DNA of 33,461 nucleotides from Candidatus Zhuqueibacterota bacterium. Its GTDB lineage: Bacteria; Zhuqueibacterota; Zhuqueibacteria; Thermofontimicrobiales; Sulfurfontimicrobiaceae. Made by a program: the position numbers and the translations under genes. How positions within the stretch are numbered: position 1 is the first letter of the stretch; each line of letters begins with the position of its first letter. The stretch spans positions 1 through 33,461 of the forward strand of contig JAFGMA010000246.1 in assembly GCA_016927835.1 (NCBI GenBank). Reading direction: 5' to 3'. A model generated the notes under the pieces. It was not told the origin of the DNA, made no database searches, and was given only the letters and a program-made list of their open reading frames with translations. Shown here one piece after another: positions 19,154 to 28,039 of this stretch.

Positions 19154-20194
19154 ATGGCAATGAACTTAATTCTTCCGAAAAATTATAAACCGGCATTGAA
19201 TCTCAGGGATACCGAAAAAGCCATCCACCTGATCAAACAATTTTTTCAGGTGAACCTGGCATTCGAACTAAACCTGATGCGGGTGACTGCGCCGATGTTC
19301 GTAGAAGCCGGAACAGGCATCAACGATGATTTGAACGGCGTCGAACAACCGGTCGCTTTCAATATCAAGGCTGTCAACGGAATCGGCGTTGAAATCGTGC
19401 AATCGCTGGCGAAGTGGAAACGCATGATGCTGGCTGATTATGGCTTAAAACCCGGCGAGGGGCTTTACACCGATATGAACGCCATCCGCCCGGATGAGGA
19501 ATTGGACAATTTGCATTCGATTTACGTCGATCAGTGGGACTGGGAGCGCGTTATCAACCAGCGAGAGCGCAGCTTAAAATTTCTCAAAACGATTGTGAAT
19601 AAAATCTACGATGTCATCAGGAGAACCGAAAAATATATTTGCTATCAATTCCATGCAATTAAGCCCATTTTGCCCGAAACAATTCACTTTGTCCACAGCG
19701 AGGAATTGGAGCAAAGTTATCCGGATCTGAATCCGCGGGAAAGAGAAGATGTCGTGTGCAAGGAACATGGCGCGGCATTTATCATCGGCATTGGCGGCAA
19801 CCTGCAAAATGGCAAACCACATGACGGAAGAGCGCCGGATTATGATGACTGGTCAACGCCCAACGAGCGCGGTTTCAAAGGGCTGAATGGCGACATCCTG
19901 GTACACAATCCGGTCTTCGATTCCGCTTATGAACTGTCTTCAATGGGCATTCGCGTCGACGCTGATGCGTTGCTAAGGCAACTTGAGATGCAAAATTTGA
20001 ACGAGAGAAAAAATCTGCTGTTTCACAAACGCCTGCTCAACGGAAAACTCCCGCTCTCGATCGGCGGCGGTATCGGGCAATCGCGGCTGTGCATGTTCTA
20101 CCTGAGAAAAGCTCACATCGGCGAAATTCAGGCGAGTATCTGGCACGAAGACATGATCAGGCAATGCCGCGAAAATAATATTTTTCTGCTTTAA
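19154..20194 (+). CDS. asnA: aspartate-ammonia ligase (asparagine synthetase A)
   Basis: The enzyme makes asparagine from aspartate, ammonia and ATP via aspartyl-adenylate, using a class II tRNA-synthetase-like fold in the cytoplasm. The 346 residues are slightly more than E. coli AsnA. Diagnostic stretches are LMRVTAPMFVEAGTGINDDL and NGVEQPVAFNIK near the N-terminus, QWDWERVI in the middle, and the C-terminal ATP-binding motif GGGIGQSRLCMFYLRKAHIGEIQ. The ATG is preceded by AAAGGAT with normal spacing. Genes on both sides (C45 amidase-like, aminotransferase) share the strand, but gaps of 143 and 420 bases argue against one tight operon. No truncation or odd residue was noticed. Confidence 0.95.
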   Translation: MAMNLILPKNYKPALNLRDTEKAIHLIKQFFQVNLAFELNLMRVTAPMFVEAGTGINDDLNGVEQPVAFNIKAVNGIGVEIVQSLAKWKRMMLADYGLKPGEGLYTDMNAIRPDEELDNLHSIYVDQWDWERVINQRERSLKFLKTIVNKIYDVIRRTEKYICYQFHAIKPILPETIHFVHSEELEQSYPDLNPREREDVVCKEHGAAFIIGIGGNLQNGKPHDGRAPDYDDWSTPNERGFKGLNGDILVHNPVFDSAYELSSMGIRVDADALLRQLEMQNLNERKNLLFHKRLLNGKLPLSIGGGIGQSRLCMFYLRKAHIGEIQASIWHEDMIRQCRENNIFLL

Positions 20195-20614
20195 GGGGCT
20201 GATGTTCCAAACTGCGGATTCGAAAGCGCTGAGTTTCATTCCATACCGGAGAGTTTTTTCGAAACCTGAAGAATTGGCTCTTCAGTCCGGGTATTCCGAT
20301 GGATCTATGGTTGGAAAATCATCGCAGGCGCATTTGATTCAGGGACATTTCGGAAGAATGTAAAGTGACAGGATCAACCAGCCGCATCCGCACTGCAACG
20401 AAATATTCGCAACATCCATTAACCGCCATTCGCCTCAATCCTTCTGACGTCCCTACAATGCTCGCTTAATTTTTTGAGATATTTATTATTATAATTTAAT
20501 TGGACATTTAGATCGAAAACTTATATTTTTACTGCTCTGCACGGAAGCAGCGCCGATTACCAAAGCGCATCAATACTGCATTGCGCTTGAAAGATTAACC
20601 CAGACGGAGACTTA
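20195..20614. other. intergenic region upstream of the aminotransferase
   Basis: This is 420 bases with no supported gene. Near its end, TTGGAC (20500-20505), 16 bases, then TATATT (20522-20527) makes a weak promoter-like pair about 90 bases before the start codon. A TATAAT also occurs at 20490-20495 without a partner -35 box. No terminator hairpin or attenuator was recognised. Confidence 0.4.
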
Positions 20615-21976
20615 ATGAGAAGAAATATTGTACACGAAGGTTCATCCAGGCTCAAATACGAGATCAGGGGGATTGTGGGGATTGCGATGATGCTCCAAAA
20701 AATGGGTGTGAATATCACCTGGGAAAATATCGGTGATCCGATTCAAAAGGGAGAAAAACTACCTGAATGGATCAAACAAATCATCACAAAATTAGCCACG
20801 AAAGATGCGCCGTATGGGTATGTCGAAACACAGGGCGTCCTCGCGGCACGCGAATTTCTGGCAACGGAAATTAACAAGCGCGGCGGCTATCATTGCGCGG
20901 CAGAGGACATCCTGTTTTTCAACGGTCTCGGCGATGCGGTGGCAAAAATTTTCGGCTATTTGAAACGTGAAGCGCGTGTGATTGGCCCGTCACCGGCATA
21001 TTCCACCCATTCATCGGCTGAAGCAGCCCATTCCGGCTATGAGCACCTGACGTATGAACTGGATCCGGATCATCGCTGGATGCCCGATTTGGAGGATTTG
21101 GAAAACAAGATCAAATATAATGACTCTATCGCCGGTATTTTGATCATCAACCCGGATAATCCCACCGGGGCGGTGTATCCGCGTTCACTGCTGGAAAAAA
21201 TCGTCTCGCTTGCCCGGCAGTATGACTTATTCATGATTTGCGATGAGATTTACGCGAACATTGTCTACAATGGCGCGCAAACAGCACAACTCAGTGAGGT
21301 AATCGGCGACGTGCCCGGGATCGCGCTGCGGGGAATTTCCAAAGAATATCCCTGGCCCGGTGCACGCTGCGGCTGGATCGAAATTTTTAACCAGGACAAG
21401 CCTGAATTCAAACAATATATCCGCAGTCTCATCAACGCGAAAATGCTCGAAGTCTGTTCGACGAGTCTCCCCCAGTACTCGATTCCGCTGGTGATGGGCG
21501 ATCCGCGCTATCCGGATCATCTTAATTCGCGGCGAGTATGCTTCGAAAAGCGCGCCAATGAAGCCTTTGAAATTTTTTCCACTGTGAAGGGCATCAAAGT
21601 TGTCAAACCGCAGGGGGCATTTTATATGTCCATTCTGTTCGATGAAAATGTTCTGAACCGCGATCAATATTTACATATCAGAAATTCGGAGGTCCGAACG
21701 TTTATTCGAAATTTGATTCAGCAGGTCGAGACCGACAAACAATTTGTCTATTACCTGCTTGCCGCCACCGGCATTTGCGTGGTTCCTTTGACCGGATTCT
21801 GCTGCAACAAAAAAGGATTCCGGATTACGCTGCTCGAAACGGATGATGAAAAGCGCAGATGGACTTATGAAACAATTGCCGAGAGTATCCGGTCTTATCT
21901 GAATTCCGCTGGCGAACAAAGACCAGCGGCAATAGAGCACACTGAAACCAAACAGTTCGAGAAGCTTTTGATCTAA
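20615..21976 (+). CDS. PLP-dependent class I/II aminotransferase
   Basis: A 453-residue fold-type I aminotransferase. Visible landmarks are YGYVETQG at 68-74, the cofactor-stacking segment after FFNGLGD, Asn182-Pro183 in NPDNPTG, Asp210 and Tyr213 in CDEIYANIVY, the Schiff-base Lys243 in GISKEYPWPG, and Arg251 just after it. These are all in place, so the enzyme should be active. It belongs with alanine/valine-type aminotransferases of the AlaA group; the exact amino acid cannot be fixed. The insert with FCCNKKGFRITLLE before the C-terminal helix carries the conserved Arg that binds the carboxylate. GGAG sits 5 bases before the ATG. It precedes the ligase/decarboxylase pair on the same strand, so it could supply their amino acid; this is inference. 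Confidence 0.88.
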   Translation: MRRNIVHEGSSRLKYEIRGIVGIAMMLQKMGVNITWENIGDPIQKGEKLPEWIKQIITKLATKDAPYGYVETQGVLAAREFLATEINKRGGYHCAAEDILFFNGLGDAVAKIFGYLKREARVIGPSPAYSTHSSAEAAHSGYEHLTYELDPDHRWMPDLEDLENKIKYNDSIAGILIINPDNPTGAVYPRSLLEKIVSLARQYDLFMICDEIYANIVYNGAQTAQLSEVIGDVPGIALRGISKEYPWPGARCGWIEIFNQDKPEFKQYIRSLINAKMLEVCSTSLPQYSIPLVMGDPRYPDHLNSRRVCFEKRANEAFEIFSTVKGIKVVKPQGAFYMSILFDENVLNRDQYLHIRNSEVRTFIRNLIQQVETDKQFVYYLLAATGICVVPLTGFCCNKKGFRITLLETDDEKRRWTYETIAESIRSYLNSAGEQRPAAIEHTETKQFEKLLI

Positions 21977-22355
21977 TGCATGATATATCTGGTGTAACAT
22001 GTTTCAGCACGATACTTCTTTCAACGTGGTGCAACCTGGTAGATTTGAAATTTATTGAAAATTGGAACTTGCTTTCAAATAATCAGCACCACAAAATTGA
22101 CGTTCAATTTGCATTTATTCCGCCCATGCAACACATCTACCCCACGAGCCTCATTGCCTTTCGTACTATCAAAATGGCAGGAAGCTGTTTTGGATATGGG
22201 ATAAAAACAAGTTACCCATTTCAATTTCTTAAGTGGCTGATTATCAAAATTATTTTTATGCAAAATGCCCAGGCTTTTTGATCCCACCTCCTTAATCGCT
22301 TTCAGGCATTTCGATATTTGGCAAACAGACGTCTGACTTTGAAAAATGATTACTG
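21977..22355. other. intergenic region upstream of the AMP-ligase gene
   Basis: This is 379 bases. A 101-codon frame starting at 21976 overlaps the aminotransferase stop, has no binding site and has a composition unlike its neighbours, so I do not call it. No clear promoter, terminator or RNA was found. The spacer suggests that the ligase-decarboxylase pair is transcribed separately from the aminotransferase. Confidence 0.4.
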
Positions 22356-23969
22356 ATGACAGAAATGATCTACTCAATCGCAAATTTAAGGAAACACGGC
22401 GATAAAATCGCACTCATTCACTACCTGGGGCAAGACCGACAAACGGAAATGACGTTTGACCAGCTCTCGCGGCTATCCGCACAACTGGCGCATCAGCTTC
22501 TGCTGCGCGGATTGAAATCAGGACAGTTCGTTGGAATTTATATGCAGCGCAGCCCGTTGCACATCGCAGCCATGTTGGCAATCCATCACTGCGGGGGCGC
22601 GTTTTTCAGCCTGAATCCCAAGCTCAGTCCTCAGCAGGTGCAATTCAGCAGCAGACTTTGCCGCGCGCCCCTATTGCTGATCGATCAACATGCCCTGCTC
22701 CGGTTAGCAAATCTCGAAGGTGATCAACTCGATTCCACAAAAATAGAGCTTGCAATCACCGAAAATTTGAAGCCGCTACATGCAAGCATTCTCGCAAAAG
22801 TGGATCAAAAATTTCCTATCGAAGTGCTGACTTTGGATCTCCAGGCTCCGCTCCCGCCAGAAATCCAACTACCGCGGATTACGCCGCACGATGTGGCGCT
22901 GGCGCTCTTCACATCAGGATCGACCGGCACGCCCAAAGGTGTGATGATTTCTCACCAGGACTTGCAGAACCGCGTGGCAACCGAATGCCGTGATTTCCGA
23001 TTGCAGCCTTCAGATCGATTGCTGAGTCTGCTCCCGTTTTCATTCGATGTCGGGCTTAATCAATTGTTCACCACGCTCAGCACCGGGATCTCACTGGTAA
23101 TTCTAAACTCCTGGTTGCCCGATGATATCTGCGCCGTTGTGGAAAAACTTGGTATCACTGGCATATCCGGCGTCCCCAATATCTGGGGCGAAATGCTGGC
23201 TTATGATGAAAACAAAGTTCGCGCTTGCTTCAGCCGGCTGCGGTATTTCACGATTTCCGGAGGCGGCATGGCTCACTCGCAATTGACCAGACTGCGAGAA
23301 CTTGCTCCGAATACCGCCATTTATAAAACCTACGGTCAAACAGAAGCGTTTCGCAGCGGCATTCTGTTTCCCGAAGCATTCGGTCTGAAAATGGATTCGG
23401 TAGGCAAGGCTGTTGCAGGCACTGATGTTTTCGTGATAACTGGGAAGGGCAAGCTGGCTCAAACCGATGAAATTGGGCAAATCATCCACCGGGGTGATGG
23501 CAGCATGCTCGGATATATCGCCGATCCAAAATCAACCAGGCAAAAACTGAGAAGGCATCCGCTTCAAAACGAATCAGTGCTCCATCCGCAACGCGTGGTG
23601 TACACCGGCGACCTGGGGAAAATCGATGCCGACGGGTATATTTACGTGACGGGGCGTATCGACAAAATGCTGAAAATCCGGGGCAACCGGGTGTACCCGA
23701 AAGAAATTGAGGAAGCGCTCCTCGCTTGCGATGCAGTGCAGGAAGCTATCGTCGTCGGCATCAAGGACTCTTGCGGCGAAACCAGGCTGTATGCCGAAGT
23801 AAGATTTAAATCAAACCATTCGCTCAATGAAGAAGAATTGAAGCGTTTCCTCAGCCAAAGGATACCATCATATATGCTCCCATCCCGGATCAGTTGCGTG
23901 GATTCTTTCCCGCGGACACCGTCGGGCAAAATCAAACTGGGTGATATTGAGGAGAAATATCGTGAATAA
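22356..23969 (+). CDS. AMP-forming acyl/amino-acid ligase (adenylating enzyme)
   Basis: A 537-residue adenylate-forming enzyme (ANL superfamily). The P-loop TSGSTGTPKG is at 186-195. YGQTEAF is the A5-type motif, YTGDLGKIDADGYIYVTGR the A7/A8 region, and Lys525 in PSGKIKL the catalytic lysine. It should activate a carboxylic or amino acid as the AMP ester and load it on CoA or a carrier protein. Its closest match by memory is the exosortase-A-associated ligase family (TIGR03098); DltA is a more distant functional analogue. The gene overlaps the decarboxylase start by 8 bases, so the two are translationally coupled. A free-standing carrier domain is missing from this arm; it sits in the FemAB fusion on the opposite strand. 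ATG 22365 is an alternative start. The frame is complete. Confidence 0.88.
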   Translation: MTEMIYSIANLRKHGDKIALIHYLGQDRQTEMTFDQLSRLSAQLAHQLLLRGLKSGQFVGIYMQRSPLHIAAMLAIHHCGGAFFSLNPKLSPQQVQFSSRLCRAPLLLIDQHALLRLANLEGDQLDSTKIELAITENLKPLHASILAKVDQKFPIEVLTLDLQAPLPPEIQLPRITPHDVALALFTSGSTGTPKGVMISHQDLQNRVATECRDFRLQPSDRLLSLLPFSFDVGLNQLFTTLSTGISLVILNSWLPDDICAVVEKLGITGISGVPNIWGEMLAYDENKVRACFSRLRYFTISGGGMAHSQLTRLRELAPNTAIYKTYGQTEAFRSGILFPEAFGLKMDSVGKAVAGTDVFVITGKGKLAQTDEIGQIIHRGDGSMLGYIADPKSTRQKLRRHPLQNESVLHPQRVVYTGDLGKIDADGYIYVTGRIDKMLKIRGNRVYPKEIEEALLACDAVQEAIVVGIKDSCGETRLYAEVRFKSNHSLNEEELKRFLSQRIPSYMLPSRISCVDSFPRTPSGKIKLGDIEEKYRE

Positions 23970-25197
23970 GGAAGATTTTTATGCACAGGTCAGCAAGGAT
24001 CACCTGGCAAGATTGCTCATGAAAAATTAAACGCCCTGCTATATCTATTTTCTCGATATGCTTAGAAAACGTGTGGAACTGTTAAACAGCCGGCTTAAAT
24101 CGCGCTTTGAGATCCATTTTGCTGTAAAATCAAACCCGCACCCGAATATTTTAAAAACAATCGGGCTGCTGAAGCAAGGTGCGGATGTCGCGTCTGCGGG
24201 GGAATTGATGGCTGCCCTGGATTGCGGCATTCAACCTCAAAAAATTGAATTCAGCGGTCCGGGCAAAACTGAAGATGAACTTGCAGCAGCAATTGAATGC
24301 GGAATTGGTTCGATCAATGTGGAAAGCGCTGAGGAACTTAAGCATATCAATCAGGTGTCGAAAAAAATGAAAATTCGGTCAAATGTCGGTTTGCGGCTTA
24401 ACCTGGATTTCCCAAAATTGAAATCCGGTTTGCGAATGGCAGGATAAACGCAATTCGGTATTCCGCCTGGCGAATTGGAGGCAGTGATTCATTATCTGAA
24501 GAATCATGAATCACACCTCCATTTTACCGGCTTACATGCGCACGCCGGATCCCAGGTACTGGATGCGGAATCTATTGCAGCATATATGAAGATGGCGCTC
24601 GAACAAGCGAACGAAATCTATCAGAAATGGCAGTTGCCGGTTGAAAAAATTAATATTGGCGGCGGATGGGGCGTTAACTATTTTCCGAATCAAAAAAAAC
24701 TTAACCTTGACCATTTAGCAGATATTCTGATGCTCATTCTCAGCCAACAACGCTTCAGAAGCATGCTTGGGAAAACCCGCCTGATCATCGAACCCGGACG
24801 CTATCTGATTGCAGAAATCGGGATTTATGCTGCCAAAGTTCTGTATCGAAAAAAAAATTCTGACAGGGAATTTGCCATTGTTGACGGCGGAATGCATCAT
24901 AATTATGTGCTGGCTGGCGGTATGGGGCAGGTTATCCGCAGAAATTTTGAAATGGATATTTTGCACCAGAAGAAATCGCTCGAAATGCAGCGCTCCCGGT
25001 TCAAAATTACTATCGCCGGAAAATTATGCACCCCCCAGGATATCCTCGCGGTGGATTATGAGTCGCAAGCCGAAGCTCTTCCCGGTGATATCGTTGTTTT
25101 TTTCAATTGCGGCGCTTATGGTTTGACAGCCAGCCCGAATAGCTTTCTGAGCCATAATAAGCCCGGGGAAATTTTTATTTCTAAAAAGCTGGTTTGA
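23962..25197 (+). pseudogene. PLP-dependent decarboxylase (exosortase-A type, LysA-like), two in-frame TAA codons
   Basis: Read through two stops, one continuous frame gives a fold-type III decarboxylase of about 411 codons. The GTG start at 23962 has GAGGAG 6 bases upstream and overlaps the ligase stop. TAA at 24028-24030 falls just before TPCYIYFLD, and TAA at 24445-24447 lies between GLRMAG and TQFGIP. Everything else is intact: PLP lysine in HFAVKSNP, DVASAGEL, FSGPGKTEDEL, HAHAGSQ, GGGWGVNYF, EPGRYL, the active-site Cys in KLCTPQDILA, and GAYGLTASPNSFLSH. The Cys and GAYG blocks fit the exosortase-A-associated decarboxylase family (TIGR03099). It may decarboxylate a carrier-bound amino acid, as BtrK does in butirosin synthesis. 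Both stops precede ACG and are one change from AAA (Lys). It could be a recent pseudogene, strain variation or assembly error. Confidence 0.8.
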
Positions 25198-25217
25198 AAC
25201 AGAAATAGCCAATATAG

Positions 25218-26450
25218 TCAATCGGATTCTTTACTCGCCAGGGCGGATTGCTTTATGCTGAACAGGCGAGTGAGATAATTCGCCAACCCATCGGCAATAA
25301 TACGATTGGCATCCGACGTAAAATGCACCATATCAGCGTCATGAATGTTCTCAACGCTTCCTGACCCGGTCGAATAGCGCAAGTGCGTCAATTGTGTGAA
25401 CCCGCTGCGAGGCAACCAGAGAATCCAGTTGTCGATACGCGTACATTTCCCGCCCGAGTAACTCATTCGACTGTGGCAGCAGCAGATAAATCACTTCCAC
25501 TTTATTTTGGAGCGCAAATTGTCTGCTTTGATGAATCAATGCACTTATCAGGTCTATATTAACCAATTTGCGGCGATGCTGCTTTTTCCCGCCCGGCGAT
25601 AACGCATCGAGTTCTTCACCGACAGCGCACACAAAAATGGCGTTGCCCGTCTTCGCTGAAACCACTCGAATCGCGCATAATGCGGATCATGCTGTCTGAT
25701 ATAATCCAGTAAATCCGGATTGGCTGGCAATTGTTGCAGGTATTTTCGAATCGGTGGTATGTGCGGCTCGAGCACCGAATCGCGCAGCGTTAACCGGGGT
25801 TTCAACAGCGGCAATCCAATCGTAGGATACATAAATGGCAGGTAATGGCAATCAAGCAGTTCACCGACATCCGAACCGATTCCGATGACCACCACCTGCG
25901 GGTGGAACCGCTCCACGACATCCTGCAGCGTCAGGTAAATCTGATCCAAGCCGTACAGCTCTGATGAAAAATTCAGCGTTTCAATGGATTCATTCTCCAG
26001 ATAGGCGTTGACGATTTCATCATTGGTCACATTGACATAGCTGGCGATGCGCGAATCGCCTAAAAATATCACCCGCAATTTTTTCGATGCCCCGGGAGCA
26101 AGTCCGACATTTGAGCGCGATCCAAACCTATCGTAATTCACTGTTTTAAAATGGGCTTTGGCTCGATTGCGCCAGCCACGCACATCGTCCGGCTCAATGT
26201 GCAATTTATCATCAATGAATCGCCCTGTACGCTTGATCGAATTCCAGGGCAGATAAGCTCTGAGGTACCATGTTTGCGGAATGATCTCCGGCAGCATGGG
26301 CGCGACAATTTGTTCTGTCAGCGCAAGCAGCAGGCACACACCGAAAAATTTCCAGCGTTTTTTCAGATAATATAAAAATGGTTTCCAACGGTATTCATCT
26401 GAAAGTCGCACGATCTCTCCTGCTGTTTTACTTTGCCTTGAGCTACTCAT
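25218..26450 (-). pseudogene. membrane-anchored SGNH/GDSL hydrolase-like protein (DltD-like role), two frameshifts
   Basis: Three overlapping pieces of one gene lie on this strand. The first frame runs from 26450 and holds a hydrophobic anchor at about residues 35-53, an N-terminal cap, the GDS nucleophile block VIFLGDSRIASYVN (Ser133), LNFSSELYGLDQIYLTL and VVVIGIGSD. Near 25645-25670 the coherent sequence moves to another frame (AKTGNAIFVCAVGEELDAL through TIDALALFDR). Near 25351-25375 it returns to the first frame for the catalytic Asp/His block DADMVHFTSDANRIIADGL. The first shift acts as -1 or +2 and the second as +1 or -2, so the net frame is kept. Rebuilt length is about 410 residues. 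Such proteins accompany MBOAT acyltransferases and help transfer acyl groups to surface polymers. No good ribosome binding site was seen at the ATG. Confidence 0.75.
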
Positions 26451-26599
26451 TTTACCACACTAAAAGGCAATGGCGTTTCATGGGCATGCCTTCTCGAACC
26501 ACCATAAGCCGTTAATTTCTCTAATTCATTTCCTCGATAAATTTTGCTCTTCGTGGAAATCCTTGCGCCTGCATGCAATTTGGGCGGCTCTTATCCGTA

Positions 26600-28039
26600 C
26601 TAAAATTGAAAATATATAAAATTGCCGGCGGGCGCACTGAAAACGATTATCAGGTAGAACGTTACGTACAGAAAGCCGTATTTTACAAAAGCCGGCATCT
26701 GCCACAATTTGTTGAGTTCATCCTCATGATAGAGATGGAAATCAATCACCAGCAAAGGTGAGATATACAACAGCACGCGCAAAAATATATCTGCCACATC
26801 AGGTGTAATGCTTATATCTGTAACCAGATGATAGGTCCAGATACCAATTTGATGCAGCGATGACGCCCTGAAAAACAGCAAGCCGAACGCTGCTACATGA
26901 AATGTCGCCAGGACGGAGAGAACGCGGATGAACGGCGAAAACCGTGTGGGCTTTCTATTCCGAAAGCGACGGGTTTTGAGGACAAAACTCGTATAAATGA
27001 TCAAGATCAATCCGTTATAGCCGCCCCATAAAATGAAATTCCACGATGCGCCATGCCACAGTCCCATAATAAGAAATGTCAGAATGACCACTACCCTGGC
27101 ATTGAGATAGCGCTTGCCGATTTTCACCTTCGCCAGCGGAAAAAACAGGTAATCCCGAATCCATGATGTCAGGCTGATATGCCACCTGTTCCAGATTTCC
27201 TGGATATTTTTGGAAAAGAAGGGCGCCCTGAAATTGAGCATAATATCGAATCCCATCAAACGGGCGGTTCCGCGCGCAATATCGGAATAGCCTGAAAAAT
27301 CGCAATATAATTGAAACATGAACGCATAGGTGGATACCAAAATCAACCCGCCGTTTCCGGTTGCACCATCGAGTGCCAGTGTTGAATCCGCATAGGAAAT
27401 AAATGCTGCCAGATTATCCGCGATGAACAGCTTTTTGAATAATCCCCAATAAATCAACAGAAAGCCCTCGGTCAGGTTCTCCTCGCGGAATTTCCGGGGA
27501 GCCTGAATTTGCGGCAGCAGGTTTTTTGCGCGCTCAATGGGACCGGCAACCAGTTGGGGGAAAAATGAGACGAATAGCGCATAATCCAGAAAATCAGGCG
27601 TCGGCTCGATTTGCCGGCGATAAACATCGATGGTATAACTCATGCTCTGAAATGTGAAAAATGAAATGCCAACCGGCAACAGGATATGTAACGTCGGCGC
27701 ATCGACCTGAAAACCAAATTGTGATAAAAGCGCATAAAAATTGGCAATAAAAAAATTGAAATATTTGAAGAATCCGAGCATGGTGAGATTCACACCAATA
27801 CTCAATGTGAGGAACCGTCGCCGGGTGGTCTCAGAGGTATGTCGGTGTATTTTCAGAGTACAGAAATAGTCCGTAACTGTTGTAATAAAAATCAAGCCAA
27901 GAAAGCGCCAATCCCAGAAACTGTAGAACAAGTAACTCGCGACCAGGAGCAGCCTGTTTTGCTGTTTGTGCCGTAGTGACAAATACAGCATGTACACCAG
28001 TATAAAAAACAGCCCGATTTTTAGAAGTATGAAGTTCAT
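26600..28039 (-). CDS. MBOAT-family membrane acyltransferase (AlgI/DltB-like)
   Basis: A 479-residue polytopic inner-membrane protein with about 10-12 hydrophobic segments. The conserved MBOAT core is clear: LLPVGISFFTFQSMSYTIDVYR, FFPQLVAGPIERA, QLYCDFSGYSDIARG, RWHISLTSWIRDYLFFPL, and the catalytic histidine His329 in GLWHGASWNF. The family moves acyl groups across or at the membrane: AlgI for alginate acetylation, DltB for D-alanyl transfer from carrier DltC. The beginning overlaps the FemAB-carrier frame by 209 bases, and an SGNH gene follows 149 bases downstream; MBOAT plus SGNH is the standard acyl-transfer pair. The ATG at 28039 has only a weak binding site, so coupling to the upstream gene is likely. 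Confidence 0.92.
   Translation of the reverse strand: MNFILLKIGLFFILVYMLYLSLRHKQQNRLLLVASYLFYSFWDWRFLGLIFITTVTDYFCTLKIHRHTSETTRRRFLTLSIGVNLTMLGFFKYFNFFIANFYALLSQFGFQVDAPTLHILLPVGISFFTFQSMSYTIDVYRRQIEPTPDFLDYALFVSFFPQLVAGPIERAKNLLPQIQAPRKFREENLTEGFLLIYWGLFKKLFIADNLAAFISYADSTLALDGATGNGGLILVSTYAFMFQLYCDFSGYSDIARGTARLMGFDIMLNFRAPFFSKNIQEIWNRWHISLTSWIRDYLFFPLAKVKIGKRYLNARVVVILTFLIMGLWHGASWNFILWGGYNGLILIIYTSFVLKTRRFRNRKPTRFSPFIRVLSVLATFHVAAFGLLFFRASSLHQIGIWTYHLVTDISITPDVADIFLRVLLYISPLLVIDFHLYHEDELNKLWQMPAFVKYGFLYVTFYLIIVFSAPAGNFIYFQF

Noticed and set aside
21976..22281. 101-codon frame after the aminotransferase
   Set aside because: It begins on the aminotransferase stop codon, lacks a binding site and shows no domain pattern.
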